Shown one piece after another: positions 9,828 to 18,186 of a stretch of DNA of 41,132 nucleotides. The translations under genes were made by a program, and so were the position numbers. The notes beneath the pieces were generated by a model. It was not told the origin of the DNA. It saw nothing but the letters and a program-made list of their open reading frames with translations, and made no database searches. Position 1 is the first letter of the stretch; every line of letters begins with the position of its first letter. Source of the DNA: Lentilactobacillus parafarraginis DSM 18390 = JCM 14109 (GTDB lineage Bacteria; Bacillota; Bacilli; Lactobacillales; Lactobacillaceae); NCBI RefSeq assembly GCF_001435895.1, contig NZ_AZFZ01000024.1:1-41132 (forward strand). The letters run 5' to 3'.

Positions 9828-10110
9828 TTTCCTTTCGTTGTTATTGTACTGCGAAAAAAATTATTGCAAGACAATAATTTATTATTGTATTACGAAAATT
9901 TTTTCTTAAGATATCATGACCATTGGTAAACCACACTTGGTGGCGGATTAGTAATTAATCATTAATCCAACCACTGAACAAGGGACACTCGCTCTTAAAT
10001 TTTCCTAATTGATCCATGCTCGGTGTCAGTTAAAATTATTCTTTCACAAAAAGTAATTATTGTTTTACAATAACACATTTCCGTAATACAATAACATCGA
10101 AAGGAAAGTG
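9825..10110. repeat. Mirrored leader/operator pair between 9825-9857 and 10078-10110
   Basis: Two copies of a roughly 33-base leader in opposite orientation, about 90 percent alike, each containing TACAATAAC and ending in the same GAAAGGAAAGTG ribosome site. Between them lie further TATTGT/ACAATA half-sites (about 9870-9900 and 10050-10075). The pattern suggests a shared operator controlling divergent transcripts: the DUF2975/HTH pair to the right and the decayed gene to the left. The rest of the 9541-10116 gap shows no gene. Confidence 0.55.
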
Positions 10111-10116
10111 ATTAAT

Positions 10117-10653
10117 ATGACAAAGAATTTTTCCAACGGTTTTTTGACCGTCTTATGGGTGCTTAGCATCCTGAGTGTCGCATCCTTAACCATTGGTTTC
10201 GTTACCGTCGCGCTTGTCTTCATTGTGATTGCAATTGTAATGCTCGTTCACCCGTCATCAGCTCTTGGCATGCTCCGGTATGGTTACCCTAGCGCTCATC
10301 TCTCGGATATTTGGGTCCTAGCTTTGGCTGGAATTTTGGTTCTGGCCCTGTTAGCTTGCATGGCCCTGATTTCATATTCAGTTTTCCGGTTGATTGAAAA
10401 CATTCGCCACAATATTTACTTTGAAGCCCGTAACCTGAAATTCATCCGCTATGTCCTGTGGGCATATGCTGGCGCAATCATTCTTCAATTCTTCGGCGCA
10501 CTCGTTAACGATATTTGGAATCTGAATATGAATGGTCTTCTATCCGATCAATCGTCTGGCGGTCGCTGGATGATCTGGATCGTTGTCTACGTCATCTACG
10601 TGATGTTTAAACGAGGGATTGCCTTACAAGATGACGCCAACAAAATTGTTTAG
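10117..10653 (+). CDS. DUF2975 membrane protein
   Basis: A 178-residue membrane protein with four hydrophobic segments (about 10-45, 70-95, 110-135, 148-165) and the loop NIRHNIYFEARNLKFIRY typical of DUF2975. The ATG at 10117 lies eight bases after AAAGGAAAG; the upstream in-frame GTG at 10108 abuts that site and is unlikely. It is followed 12 bases later by a small HTH protein, the usual partner of this family. Such pairs are thought to act as membrane-linked regulatory modules; no target is known here. Confidence 0.82.
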   Translation: MTKNFSNGFLTVLWVLSILSVASLTIGFVTVALVFIVIAIVMLVHPSSALGMLRYGYPSAHLSDIWVLALAGILVLALLACMALISYSVFRLIENIRHNIYFEARNLKFIRYVLWAYAGAIILQFFGALVNDIWNLNMNGLLSDQSSGGRWMIWIVVYVIYVMFKRGIALQDDANKIV

Positions 10654-10665
10654 GAGGTCGATAAT

Positions 10666-10887
10666 ATGATTCAAGTCAATTTGGACCGCGTTTTAGTCGA
10701 CCGCAAAATCACCTCAAAGATGTTGGCGGCCGGTGTTGATATTACTCCGGCCAACCTCTCAATCTTAAAAACCGGCAAGGCCAAGGGAATCCGCTTTGAG
10801 ACCCTGTCCAAGATTTGTGAAGTGCTGGATTGCCAACCAGGTGATATTTTGGAATACGTTCCGGATGAAAAGCCATCCGAAAATTAA
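10666..10887 (+). CDS. Small Cro/CI-type HTH regulator (YozG-like)
   Basis: A 73-residue protein that is almost entirely one helix-turn-helix domain of the Cro/CI type, with the family-typical C-terminal stretch LSKICEVLDCQPGDILEY. It has AGGAGGTCG upstream and is co-transcribed with the DUF2975 gene. It probably binds the TATTGT/ACAATA sites upstream of the pair. Confidence 0.88.
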   Translation: MIQVNLDRVLVDRKITSKMLAAGVDITPANLSILKTGKAKGIRFETLSKICEVLDCQPGDILEYVPDEKPSEN

Positions 10888-10902
10888 ATATATTTGCAAC
10901 TC

Positions 10903-10948
10903 AAAAAGGCCATCAAGCACTCGCGTTCACCAGTGCAAGATGACCTTT
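10903..10948. terminator. Terminator-like hairpin after the HTH gene
   Basis: Long imperfect stem with arms AAGGCCATCAAGCACT and AGTGCAAGATGACCTT. The T run is clear only on the minus strand, so termination of the plus-strand DUF2975/HTH transcript may be inefficient. The rest of the gap to 11121 shows no convincing gene. Confidence 0.45.
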
Positions 10949-11121
10949 CGATATACATAAGCCCGGTCCCATCAACATAAATCGTTTTTTGGTTCAATTT
11001 CATAAACCGATGCCGGTCCTGCAAATACGCAAGAAAGAACAAGTCAAAATATCAGAGATGTGACAATCTTAACTTGTAAAATTGTGCTGAGATTATATCT
11101 AAACTTACTGCTATAAGATTC

Positions 11122-11150
11122 TTGAACTCGTATGTAATTACATATATAAT
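11122..11150 (+). promoter_or_regulatory. Promoter/operator of the MazEF module
   Basis: TTGAAC, a 17-base spacer and TATAAT. The spacer and -10 contain two palindromic AATTAC-type sites (GTAATTAC at 11133 and ATTAC at 11149), a layout that fits autorepression by the AbrB-type antitoxin. Confidence 0.65.
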
Positions 11151-11173
11151 TACGTCTAGAAAAGGTGATAGTA

Positions 11174-11416
11174 ATGACTGTTAAAACACGCCGTCAAGGC
11201 AACTCGATTATGGTGACCATTCCAGCTTCGTTTAACGTCGGGGAAAATGTTAAATTCGAACCAATCAAAGATGAAAACGGGGTCATCAGTTTGTTACCAG
11301 TTCGCCATAACATTTTCAGTGCAGACACAAATTATGATCTTCGAAAAGCAATGGAAGTTGAAAATATTGGAGATAATGGCACGCCGGTTGGACGAGAGGA
11401 TATTTGGAATGATTAA
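11174..11416 (+). CDS. mazE: MazE-type antitoxin (AbrB/SpoVT fold)
   Basis: An 80-residue protein whose first half has the swapped-hairpin DNA-binding pattern of AbrB/MazE (KTRRQGNSIMVTIPASF) and whose acidic C-terminus would cover the toxin. AAAGGTGAT precedes the ATG at 11174; an in-frame GTG at 11165 overlaps that site and is less likely. Its stop overlaps the toxin start by eight bases, indicating translational coupling. Confidence 0.85.
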   Translation: MTVKTRRQGNSIMVTIPASFNVGENVKFEPIKDENGVISLLPVRHNIFSADTNYDLRKAMEVENIGDNGTPVGREDIWND

Positions 11417-11777
11417 CGATATTCCGCAACAAGGCGATCTTATCTGGATTGACAGTGAGCCGCATGCAGGTCATGAATATGGTGGTCATAATCCAGCTTC
11501 TAATAAAACCTTTAGACCTTTGCTGGTCGTAAGCGATAAGGCCTACAATCAACGAACAGGGATGATTGTTGGCTTTCCAATCACCCATACGACTAGAATC
11601 AAAGCACCTTTTCAGATTGCGCTTTCTTCTCATAAGATAGAAGGTCATGTTATTTTAACGAGTTTGTTAGGCTACGACTACATTGCCCAATCCGGCAAGA
11701 TTGTTGATCATGTCAATGCCGCAGAACTCACTCAAGCGATGAATGCGGTCAAGGATATATTTGGCTTTTTCGATTAA
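11409..11777 (+). CDS. mazF: MazF/PemK-type mRNA-cleaving toxin
   Basis: A 122-residue member of the MazF/PemK family of sequence-specific endoribonucleases. Family features are the N-terminal GDLIWIDSEPHAGHEYGG, RPLLVVSD, and the segment with GHVILTSLLGYDY before a C-terminal helix. The ATG lies inside the end of mazE, and the longer upstream open frame is just antitoxin sequence in another frame. The module probably acts in plasmid-like stabilisation or stress response; nothing links it to the neighbouring genes. Confidence 0.9.
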   Translation: MINDIPQQGDLIWIDSEPHAGHEYGGHNPASNKTFRPLLVVSDKAYNQRTGMIVGFPITHTTRIKAPFQIALSSHKIEGHVILTSLLGYDYIAQSGKIVDHVNAAELTQAMNAVKDIFGFFD

Positions 11778-11793
11778 AAGCCCAAAGTGCCGA

Positions 11794-11846
11794 CAAAAAA
11801 GCTGAGACAAATTTTCTGTTTTCTTGGAAAATTTGCCTCAGTTTTT
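11794..11846. terminator. Bidirectional terminator between mazF and nhaP
   Basis: Arms CTGAGACAAATTTTC and GAAAATTTGCCTCAG with an A run on the left and a T run on the right. It serves the convergent MazEF and antiporter transcripts. Confidence 0.85.
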
Positions 11847-11909
11847 CTATCTAATGAAGCGCTGCAAGATTATGCTGCTACATTAATTAATTATTATTCT
11901 GACAAACCG

Positions 11910-13901
11910 CTACTCACTAAACAATTCCATATTCTGCAAATAAGTCATTTCATCAATCGAGATCCGCTGCTGCAGCTTCTCGGCCAGTGCCGAATCGATT
12001 TTACCAGAGGCCAATGACTCCTGAATTAATTCGTACTCGCTGTGAAAGGCGCGCATGAACATCTGGTAAACGATATCGGCGTCGACATCCTTGCCGTGGA
12101 TCCGTCGGTGACGGGTGCGGTAGAATCGACGGACCATGTTGGTCTCGACGCCGGAATCACCACTCTTATTTTTCAAGAAGTCCATGACCGCATCGAACCC
12201 GACCTGTTCAATTGGGAGAATGTCTTCGCCATGCTTTTGAAATTGTTCCCGCCAGTAGACTTCTTTAAGAACCACCGGGGCAGTTAGAAACGCGTCCTGA
12301 GCTCGATCCATGTTCTTGTAGAGTTTCCCAATGTGGAGACTGAATCGAATTCGCAGCATGACATTCTTCCAAATTTTTTCGTCGGCCGAAAAGTTGTTCA
12401 GCTTCAGAAACTGGGTATAGTACGTCAGCTCATCATCGGTGATCTTACCGTCGGCGTGCAGTTTTTGGACCGCCTTTAATTCGACGGCGTGGCTTTCCTT
12501 CATCAATTGCCGGCGTAATCGCAGATTGGGCGTGCTGTCCAAAACCAACTGCTGCTGCAGCGAGTCGATGACAATCTGAGCTTCGGCAGCGTGCTCCTTT
12601 TCTTTGACCAAATCACTGATAGCTGCCTGAATCATCCGTCGCACCCAGCGGAACCGCGGCTGATTTTGTTCCTGACTTGGCAATAACAGCGGCACGAAAA
12701 TGGTGGGCATAATCAAACTCGTCAGGATGACAACCGCCGCCAAGAAGATCAACGGTCCCCGAAAGGTGAAGGGTTGGCCGTTCACCATGTTTGGCATTGA
12801 AAACGCCAGTGACAACGTAATGGTTCCGTTCGCTCCACTGAGGGCCATCACCATGCTGTCACGCCATTCTTGATTCGTTTTAACCCGCCTTTTCAACAAA
12901 TAACGGGTCCAGACCAACCGGATAATGCCCTTCAAGAAGTAAATGAACAGACCCAGGGCAATCAGCCTGTAAACGCCAAAGTTTGGGTTGGCCGATACGT
13001 GCATTGCGGTAATGACTTCCGGTAAGGATAGCCCTAAGAGGACAAACACGGTTCCTGACAGCATCCCCGACACAATTTCCCAAACATTGCTGGTTACCAG
13101 CTGCATCCGCGACGACGTCAGCCGCAATTTGTCACGCTCCGATCCCTGAACCAGTCCAGCGGCCACCACGGCCAAAATCCCGGAGAAGGCCATTTTTTCA
13201 GCTAACAAATAAACCAAAAAAGGCGTCAGCAGCTGAATCAGCACCATGATCAGCGGTGTATCATCGTTATAGCGAATCCAAAATAACCGCGCGCTGACAA
13301 TGACAACCCCGATGGCGCTCCCAAACAACAAGCCGCCAAGGAACTCCCACAGGAACGTCCAGACAGCAAGCTCCATTGAAAAGGTCCCCGAAATAAACGC
13401 GGTGAGGGCCATATCGAAGAGCACAATGCCGGCCGCGTCGTTAAACAGCGATTCGTGCTGCAAAATACCCGCCTGTTCTTCAGCAATTGGATTGGCCTCA
13501 AAAATTGAGTTAACCGCCGAAGCGTCGGTTGGCGTGACAATCGCCAAGAGTGAAAATGCCAAAGCGATCGGCAAAACCGGATAAATCAAGTGCAGTCCGG
13601 TTCCCACAATCAAAACGCTGACCAGAACCAGGCCAACCGCTAATGACAAGATGTTGGAAATGGACCGCCCAATCCACAGCCGGGAACTATTTTGGGCTTC
13701 GTTAAACAGCATGGGGGCAATAATTGCGAGCGCGAAGGTTGATGGGTCGAGGTGAAAATTTTTATAAACCGGTAACCCGGCAAGTAAAATTCCCAAAAAG
13801 ATTAGGAAAAATGGCAGCGGAATTTTAGTGACGTGCCGGGCCAAAATATTGGCCAACACAACCGCTGCTAAAATAATGGTTAACAATAATACCTCGTCCA
13901 T
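11910..13901 (-). CDS. Na+/H+ antiporter, CPA1 (NhaP) family
   Basis: A 663-residue cation/proton antiporter. About twelve membrane segments fill residues 1-400, with the CPA1 motifs TPTDASAV near residue 125 and HESLFNDAAGIVLF near 150 carrying the ion-binding Asn-Asp pair. A long hydrophilic C-terminus (about 410-663) would be cytoplasmic and regulatory. The ATG at 13901 lies ten bases after AAAGGGGGG; an upstream TTG at 13910 is too near that site. It is transcribed alone. Confidence 0.92.
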   Translation of the reverse strand: MDEVLLLTIILAAVVLANILARHVTKIPLPFFLIFLGILLAGLPVYKNFHLDPSTFALAIIAPMLFNEAQNSSRLWIGRSISNILSLAVGLVLVSVLIVGTGLHLIYPVLPIALAFSLLAIVTPTDASAVNSIFEANPIAEEQAGILQHESLFNDAAGIVLFDMALTAFISGTFSMELAVWTFLWEFLGGLLFGSAIGVVIVSARLFWIRYNDDTPLIMVLIQLLTPFLVYLLAEKMAFSGILAVVAAGLVQGSERDKLRLTSSRMQLVTSNVWEIVSGMLSGTVFVLLGLSLPEVITAMHVSANPNFGVYRLIALGLFIYFLKGIIRLVWTRYLLKRRVKTNQEWRDSMVMALSGANGTITLSLAFSMPNMVNGQPFTFRGPLIFLAAVVILTSLIMPTIFVPLLLPSQEQNQPRFRWVRRMIQAAISDLVKEKEHAAEAQIVIDSLQQQLVLDSTPNLRLRRQLMKESHAVELKAVQKLHADGKITDDELTYYTQFLKLNNFSADEKIWKNVMLRIRFSLHIGKLYKNMDRAQDAFLTAPVVLKEVYWREQFQKHGEDILPIEQVGFDAVMDFLKNKSGDSGVETNMVRRFYRTRHRRIHGKDVDADIVYQMFMRAFHSEYELIQESLASGKIDSALAEKLQQRISIDEMTYLQNMELFSE

Positions 13902-13956
13902 GAGTGACAATCCCCCCTTTGATTTCTTAACGATTATAGTTTAGCACTGGTAAACC

Positions 13957-13994
13957 CAAAAAGTGCCCAACAACACTTAGGCTTCGGGGCACTT
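13957..13994 (-). terminator. Terminator after the 42-aa gene region
   Basis: Minus-strand hairpin with perfect arms AAGTGCCC/GGGCACTT and a short T run. It implies a transcript from upstream on the minus strand, consistent with the small gene at 14177-14305. Between the two, no frame with a ribosome site is convincing. Confidence 0.55.
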
Positions 13995-14176
13995 GATCGA
14001 TTAGCCGAGTTCTTGGTTCATGAGTTGCCAATATCCCAGTGCCGGGGCCAATCAGACGCCTTTCCAGTGTGTCGCAGCCGGCCGCAAAGTCAAAAATCAA
14101 CTCACCAAAAAATCCCCACTCAGCATCACAGCCAGCGAGGATAAACATCGACGATTTATTAAATTAACCATCATAA

Positions 14177-14305
14177 TTACTTCTGATCACCTTTTAAAAC
14201 CGAGTTCCAGAAAAGACGTGAATTCAAATCATCTTTCAAGGTTCCTGAACGACGATTCTTTCTTTCACTGGTTCTTGCAAGCAAATTCTTTAAAGTCTTT
14301 GGCAT
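14177..14305 (-). CDS. Small basic protein (42 aa)
   Basis: A 42-codon gene with an excellent ribosome site (AAGGAGGAATG) five bases before its ATG. The product is strongly basic and polar (MPKTLKNLLARTSERKNRR at the start) with no signal or membrane segment. A TATAAT-like box lies about 35 bases upstream and a terminator follows at 13957. I do not recognise it. The strong translation signals make it a better candidate than the longer shadow frames here. Confidence 0.5.
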   Translation of the reverse strand: MPKTLKNLLARTSERKNRRSGTLKDDLNSRLFWNSVLKGDQK

Positions 14306-14396
14306 AAAACATTCCTCCTTGGTCAATTCTTGGAAACTTATTATATCTTCTCTCTACATATATTATAGCGCGGGGCTTCTGGAGGGAGATAATAAT

Positions 14397-14462
14397 ATGC
14401 TTGAAAAATTTAGCCAATTTAAACACCCGACGCGGATGACTTTTTCCACTTCGGGTGGTTAA
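14397..14462 (+). CDS. Possible 21-codon leader-type ORF
   Basis: A 21-codon frame (starts MLEKFSQFKHPTRM) with a strong GGAGGGAG site seven bases before ATG and a TATTATAG box upstream. Its second half overlaps a hairpin with arms CACCCGA/TCGGGTG. It could be a leader peptide upstream of the ECF operon or a chance frame. Confidence 0.25.
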   Translation: MLEKFSQFKHPTRMTFSTSGG

Positions 14463-14904
14463 CTGAAGGATGTTACCAATTGTTTTTCAAAAGTTTTCAG
14501 GAAATGTGATTATGCGGTGATCACCTCGGTTTTATTTGGATGAATTTGTTCAAGAAATAGCGTAACAGAGCCCGGTAAATTTGGTGTAAAAACAATGTAA
14601 AAGTTCTGTTTGTTTCAAAAATTTTATGAATTAAGATTCCAACATTTTCTTAATCCGTTTTTAGCAGATCTTACATGATAATTGCCACAAGGAAATCCTG
14701 TCTAAGGCCTCTCAAGAATCATCAAGATCCTGAAATTTAATGGTGCTGGGAGGTGCGGGCTCGCGGAAATCACCGCAACATCAACTTTTTTTAATCAACT
14801 CAAAATAATACCATTTGCTGCACAATATATGTCATTTACCGGCCATGGCAACGATGATATACTGTTGGAAGGGCTTACTAACCCTTAGAAAGTCGGGATT
14901 TTTC
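14463..14904. other. Leader region before the ECF operon
   Basis: No gene is seen. The stretch holds a perfect ten-base palindrome GGTGATCACC at 14516-14525 and a weak hairpin (TGCGG/CCGCA at 14754-14777) before a T run at 14785-14792. I looked for the B12-box and core of a cobalamin riboswitch here and did not find them. Confidence 0.4.
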
Positions 14905-15801
14905 ATGAAGCATACCCCAATTGCGATGACCTTTTTTTCACAAGTCCATCCGGTGGCCCTCACGCTGTACTTTACGGAGCTGATTATCTGCCTGCTGCTG
15001 TTTAATCACGTGGCCGTTGCCATGGCAGAATTTGTTGCCCTTATCATAATGGGGGCTTATTACCTTGGCGGTCGTTCAATCGCCCGCCAACTCAAGTATG
15101 GGCTGTCGTTTTTATTGTTAATTTTATTTTTTAATACCCTGCTTAACCAAAAGTTTCCACCAATTTTATGGCATTTTAAATGGGGAATTCTAACGTTTCA
15201 ATTCTCATACCCCGCATTTTTGTACGGCATTGCGATGGCAATCGTCCTGATCGCAATGCTGTTTGTCTTCTCAGTGTTGAACCGGGTTCTGACGCCCAGC
15301 AAACTCATCTATGTGTTTTCGCCAATTGCCCCGCGGTTGGCAGTATTGGTGACAATTTCGTTTACCCTTGTGACTAATTTCACGACTAAATTTCGGCAAA
15401 TTCTCCGGTTACAGAGAACCCGAAACGTGGATGCGAGCACCGGTTCTCTGAAAATTCGAACTCAAAAGATGATTCATATCTTCGAAATTCTCTTGCAAGA
15501 TTCACTATCTTCGGCAATGGAAACCGCCAACTTAATGGACGCCCGGGGATTTGGGGCCACCAAACGGACTCACTATCGCTCGTATCACTGGCAGCTAAGC
15601 GATGTCACATTCATCAGCTTAGCAACAGCCATTTTGCTTACGGGCATCAGTCTGCGGGTTGTGTCAATGGGGGCCAGCCGGTCGGTTGCCAGTTTCACAA
15701 CCATTTTCATGGTCAACGATGGCTGGCCAATCCTTATCACAGTCCTGTTGTTCTTATTACCACTGATATCAGAGGGGGTCTACCGTTTATGGGCGAATTA
15801 G
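14905..15801 (+). CDS. ECF transporter T component (EcfT)
   Basis: A 298-residue membrane protein that couples the ATPases to the substrate-binding S component. Hydrophobic segments cluster in residues 20-130 and at the C-terminus. The coupling helices carry the conserved Ala-Arg-Gly motif in NLMDARGFG near residue 210; the first such motif is less conserved (QRTRNVD). The frame is open from 14815, but the sequence before MKHTPIAM has no transporter character, so I start at 14905, although its ribosome site is weak. It overlaps the ATPase gene by 13 bases. With the following two genes it forms a dedicated three-gene ECF module. Confidence 0.87.
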   Translation: MKHTPIAMTFFSQVHPVALTLYFTELIICLLLFNHVAVAMAEFVALIIMGAYYLGGRSIARQLKYGLSFLLLILFFNTLLNQKFPPILWHFKWGILTFQFSYPAFLYGIAMAIVLIAMLFVFSVLNRVLTPSKLIYVFSPIAPRLAVLVTISFTLVTNFTTKFRQILRLQRTRNVDASTGSLKIRTQKMIHIFEILLQDSLSSAMETANLMDARGFGATKRTHYRSYHWQLSDVTFISLATAILLTGISLRVVSMGASRSVASFTTIFMVNDGWPILITVLLFLLPLISEGVYRLWAN

Positions 15802-17450
15802 TCACCGTCAAACACCTTACATTTTCCTATCCGGATCAGCCAACCCCCGTTTTAGATGACATCAATCTCACCGTTGACCCGGGGGACTTCATTGTCATCG
15901 CCGGGGATACCGGTAGCGGCAAAACCACCCTGCTCAACAACTTTAAAAAGGAACTAATGCCCCAAGGGACGCGCACAGGTACCGTCATGGTCGCTGGAAA
16001 CCCGATTCACGAAATGGCCAAACTGGCAAGCGCGCAAACCATCGGCTACGTTGCCCAGGATCCTCAGGCTCAGCCGGTAATGGCAACGGTCATCGAGGAA
16101 CTCGCTTTCCCACTGGAAAATATTGGCTGTCCCAGCAGTGAAATTGAACGCCGAATTACCGAGCTGGCTAATTTCCTTGGGCTGGATCAGAATCTGAACC
16201 GTCAAATTCACCAGCTTTCCGGCGGGCAGCTTCAACTTGTCAATTTGGCATCCGTTCTGATTCTCCGGCCTAAATTAATCCTACTGGATGAACCGACGTC
16301 ACAGTTGGACCCGCTCACCGCGCAACATTTTTTAACCGTTTTAGGGCGGATTAATCAAGAATTAGGGATTACAATAATGTTGACCGAACACCGGTTAAGC
16401 ACGGTGGCGGCCATGGCGAACCGCATGCTTCTCCTGCAGAACCACAAGCTCACATTTGATGGCACGCCGCAGGGTGGCTTAGAGAAAATGGCTGCTGATC
16501 CCCACTTAAAATTCTTCGTTCCATCAATTCCAAAACTATTCATTAAAAATCACGTTCAAGTCCCTCACCTGCCAATTTCGGTCACTGCCGCTCAGCAGGC
16601 AATTCGCGAGGAAGATCTCAAATTTCAAGGAGTTCCCGGCACCCCGGCATTTTCCCCAAAAGCTGATCAGAAATCAATTCTAACTGTCAACAATATTTCA
16701 TTTAGTTTTGACGGTCAAAATAACGTGTTACAGCATCTAAACTTATCCGTTAATCGCGGGACTTGGTTATCAATTATCGGTAAAAACGGGTCTGGCAAAT
16801 CCACCCTGCTGTCGTTGATTACCGGGCTGATGACCCCCCAACATGGTAAAATCCATTTCGATCATCAACTGGTTTGGAAAATCAAGATTGCCCAGCGAAT
16901 CCGTCAGCTTTCGTTTCTATCACAAACCCCAAGCCTGCAATTTACGAGTGACACTGTTCGTGATGAACTCGTCGTTCAGGCGAACGAACTAAAGCTATCA
17001 GATCCGCAGACCCAGGTTGATCAGATGATCGCACGGCTGCATTTAAACCCCATTCAGGGCCAAAACCCGTTTGACATCAGCGGCGGCCAGCAACAATTAG
17101 TCGGGTTGGCAATTGCGCTGATGGCGACCCCTGATCTATTGGTTTTGGATGAACCAACCAAGGGGCTGGATCCCTATACCAAAATTCAGGTTGGCAATCT
17201 GTTGAAGCAGTACCAGCAAGCCGGGATGACCATCATCACTGCCAGTCACGACATGGAATTCTGTGCCAAATTTGCCAACCAGTGCGGCTTCATGTTTGCT
17301 GGTCATCTTAATACGCTGTTACCCACAAAATCATTTTTTGCCGACAACTTTTTCTTTACCACGCCAATTAATCGCATCGTCCGTGATCAGGTCCGCGACG
17401 CCCTTCTACCGGGCGACCTGAAGCTCATTAACTACCTTGAAAGGGGGTGA
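15789..17450 (+). CDS. ECF transporter ATPase, two fused ABC domains
   Basis: A 553-residue protein with two complete ATP-binding cassettes in tandem. Domain 1 (about 1-235): Walker A GDTGSGKTT near 40, signature LSGGQ near 140, Walker B LILLDEP near 160. Domain 2 (about 290-540): GKNGSGKST near 332, ISGGQ near 430, LLVLDEP near 450. The fusion is typical of dedicated (group I-like) ECF systems rather than the shared EcfA1-EcfA2 module. GAGGGGG lies upstream of its ATG. It powers uptake through the S component encoded next. Confidence 0.95.
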   Translation: MGELVTVKHLTFSYPDQPTPVLDDINLTVDPGDFIVIAGDTGSGKTTLLNNFKKELMPQGTRTGTVMVAGNPIHEMAKLASAQTIGYVAQDPQAQPVMATVIEELAFPLENIGCPSSEIERRITELANFLGLDQNLNRQIHQLSGGQLQLVNLASVLILRPKLILLDEPTSQLDPLTAQHFLTVLGRINQELGITIMLTEHRLSTVAAMANRMLLLQNHKLTFDGTPQGGLEKMAADPHLKFFVPSIPKLFIKNHVQVPHLPISVTAAQQAIREEDLKFQGVPGTPAFSPKADQKSILTVNNISFSFDGQNNVLQHLNLSVNRGTWLSIIGKNGSGKSTLLSLITGLMTPQHGKIHFDHQLVWKIKIAQRIRQLSFLSQTPSLQFTSDTVRDELVVQANELKLSDPQTQVDQMIARLHLNPIQGQNPFDISGGQQQLVGLAIALMATPDLLVLDEPTKGLDPYTKIQVGNLLKQYQQAGMTIITASHDMEFCAKFANQCGFMFAGHLNTLLPTKSFFADNFFFTTPINRIVRDQVRDALLPGDLKLINYLERG

Positions 17451-17457
17451 GCGTTAC

Positions 17458-18168
17458 TTGAAACAATCATCGTTGTTGCAACGGTATCGCTTATTAATTG
17501 CATTAGTTTTAATGGCTGTTTTTCTGTTATTCATTGTCCTATTAAAGGGACAGCACTATCTGTTATTTAGTTTTATGTGTTTAATCTGTAGTATTTTACC
17601 CGCCTATTGGCGTTTCGAACACGATCCCATTAGTACACAAACGTTGATGTTTATCGCGGTGCTGATTGCCTTGGCAGTTGCTACCAGGGTGCCATTGGGA
17701 GCAATCCCCGGCGTCCAGGGAGCCAGCTTCGTGATTATTTTAAGCGGAGTGAGTTTGGGACCGGAATTAGGATTCATTACCGGATCGACAACAGCGCTTG
17801 TGTCCAATATGTTTATGGGTCAGGGGCCGTGGACCCCATGGCAAATGGTCGCGTGGGGATTGATGGGCTTAACAGCTGGTCTTTTTATGAAAGCCCGCCT
17901 ATCTCACAGCTTAATTTTCATGATTATTTTCGCTGGGGTCTGGGGTTACTTATTTGGCTGGATTATGGATCTTTGGTACGCCCTAGCCTATGTATCTCCG
18001 CTAACCCTCAAGAGTTTCATCTTGGCCTTTGCGGCAAGCTTCTTCCCATTCGATACGTTTCACGCGGCCTTCAATGTCTTTTTGGTTGCGTTATTCTACA
18101 AACCATGGGAAAAGTTGTTTCACCGTTTAGTCACCAAATACAACATTTTACCGGATAAAGATCACTAG
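17458..18168 (+). CDS. ECF transporter S component, probably for cobalamin (CbrT-like)
   Basis: A 236-residue membrane protein with about six to seven hydrophobic segments and a conserved-looking loop NMFMGQGPWTPWQM near residue 118. AAAGGGGGTGA at 17440-17450 sits eight bases before a TTG at 17458, which I take as the start over the TTG at 17437. S components bind the vitamin. Cobalamin is the likely substrate because the next gene encodes a transcobalamin-type toroid protein, followed by a pdu gene, next to a B12-dependent operon. This is inference: the protein resembles the CbrT-type group from memory, and other substrates are not excluded. Confidence 0.82.
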   Translation: MKQSSLLQRYRLLIALVLMAVFLLFIVLLKGQHYLLFSFMCLICSILPAYWRFEHDPISTQTLMFIAVLIALAVATRVPLGAIPGVQGASFVIILSGVSLGPELGFITGSTTALVSNMFMGQGPWTPWQMVAWGLMGLTAGLFMKARLSHSLIFMIIFAGVWGYLFGWIMDLWYALAYVSPLTLKSFILAFAASFFPFDTFHAAFNVFLVALFYKPWEKLFHRLVTKYNILPDKDH

Positions 18169-18186
18169 AAAAGGATGGATTAACCA

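Noticed and set aside
10910-11010. 39-codon minus-strand frame with YVDGTGLMY
   Set aside because: No ribosome site and it overlaps a hairpin; similarity to a transposase could not be supported.
11247-11408. Longer start for MazF
   Set aside because: This part is the antitoxin gene read in another frame; the ATG at 11409 overlaps the mazE stop in the usual way.
13927-14148. 73-aa minus-strand ORF
   Set aside because: No ribosome site, odd composition, and it runs through the hairpin at 13957-13994.
14463-14904. Cobalamin riboswitch upstream of the ECF operon
   Set aside because: The location would make sense, but no B12 box or GCTACTGT core is present on the plus strand.
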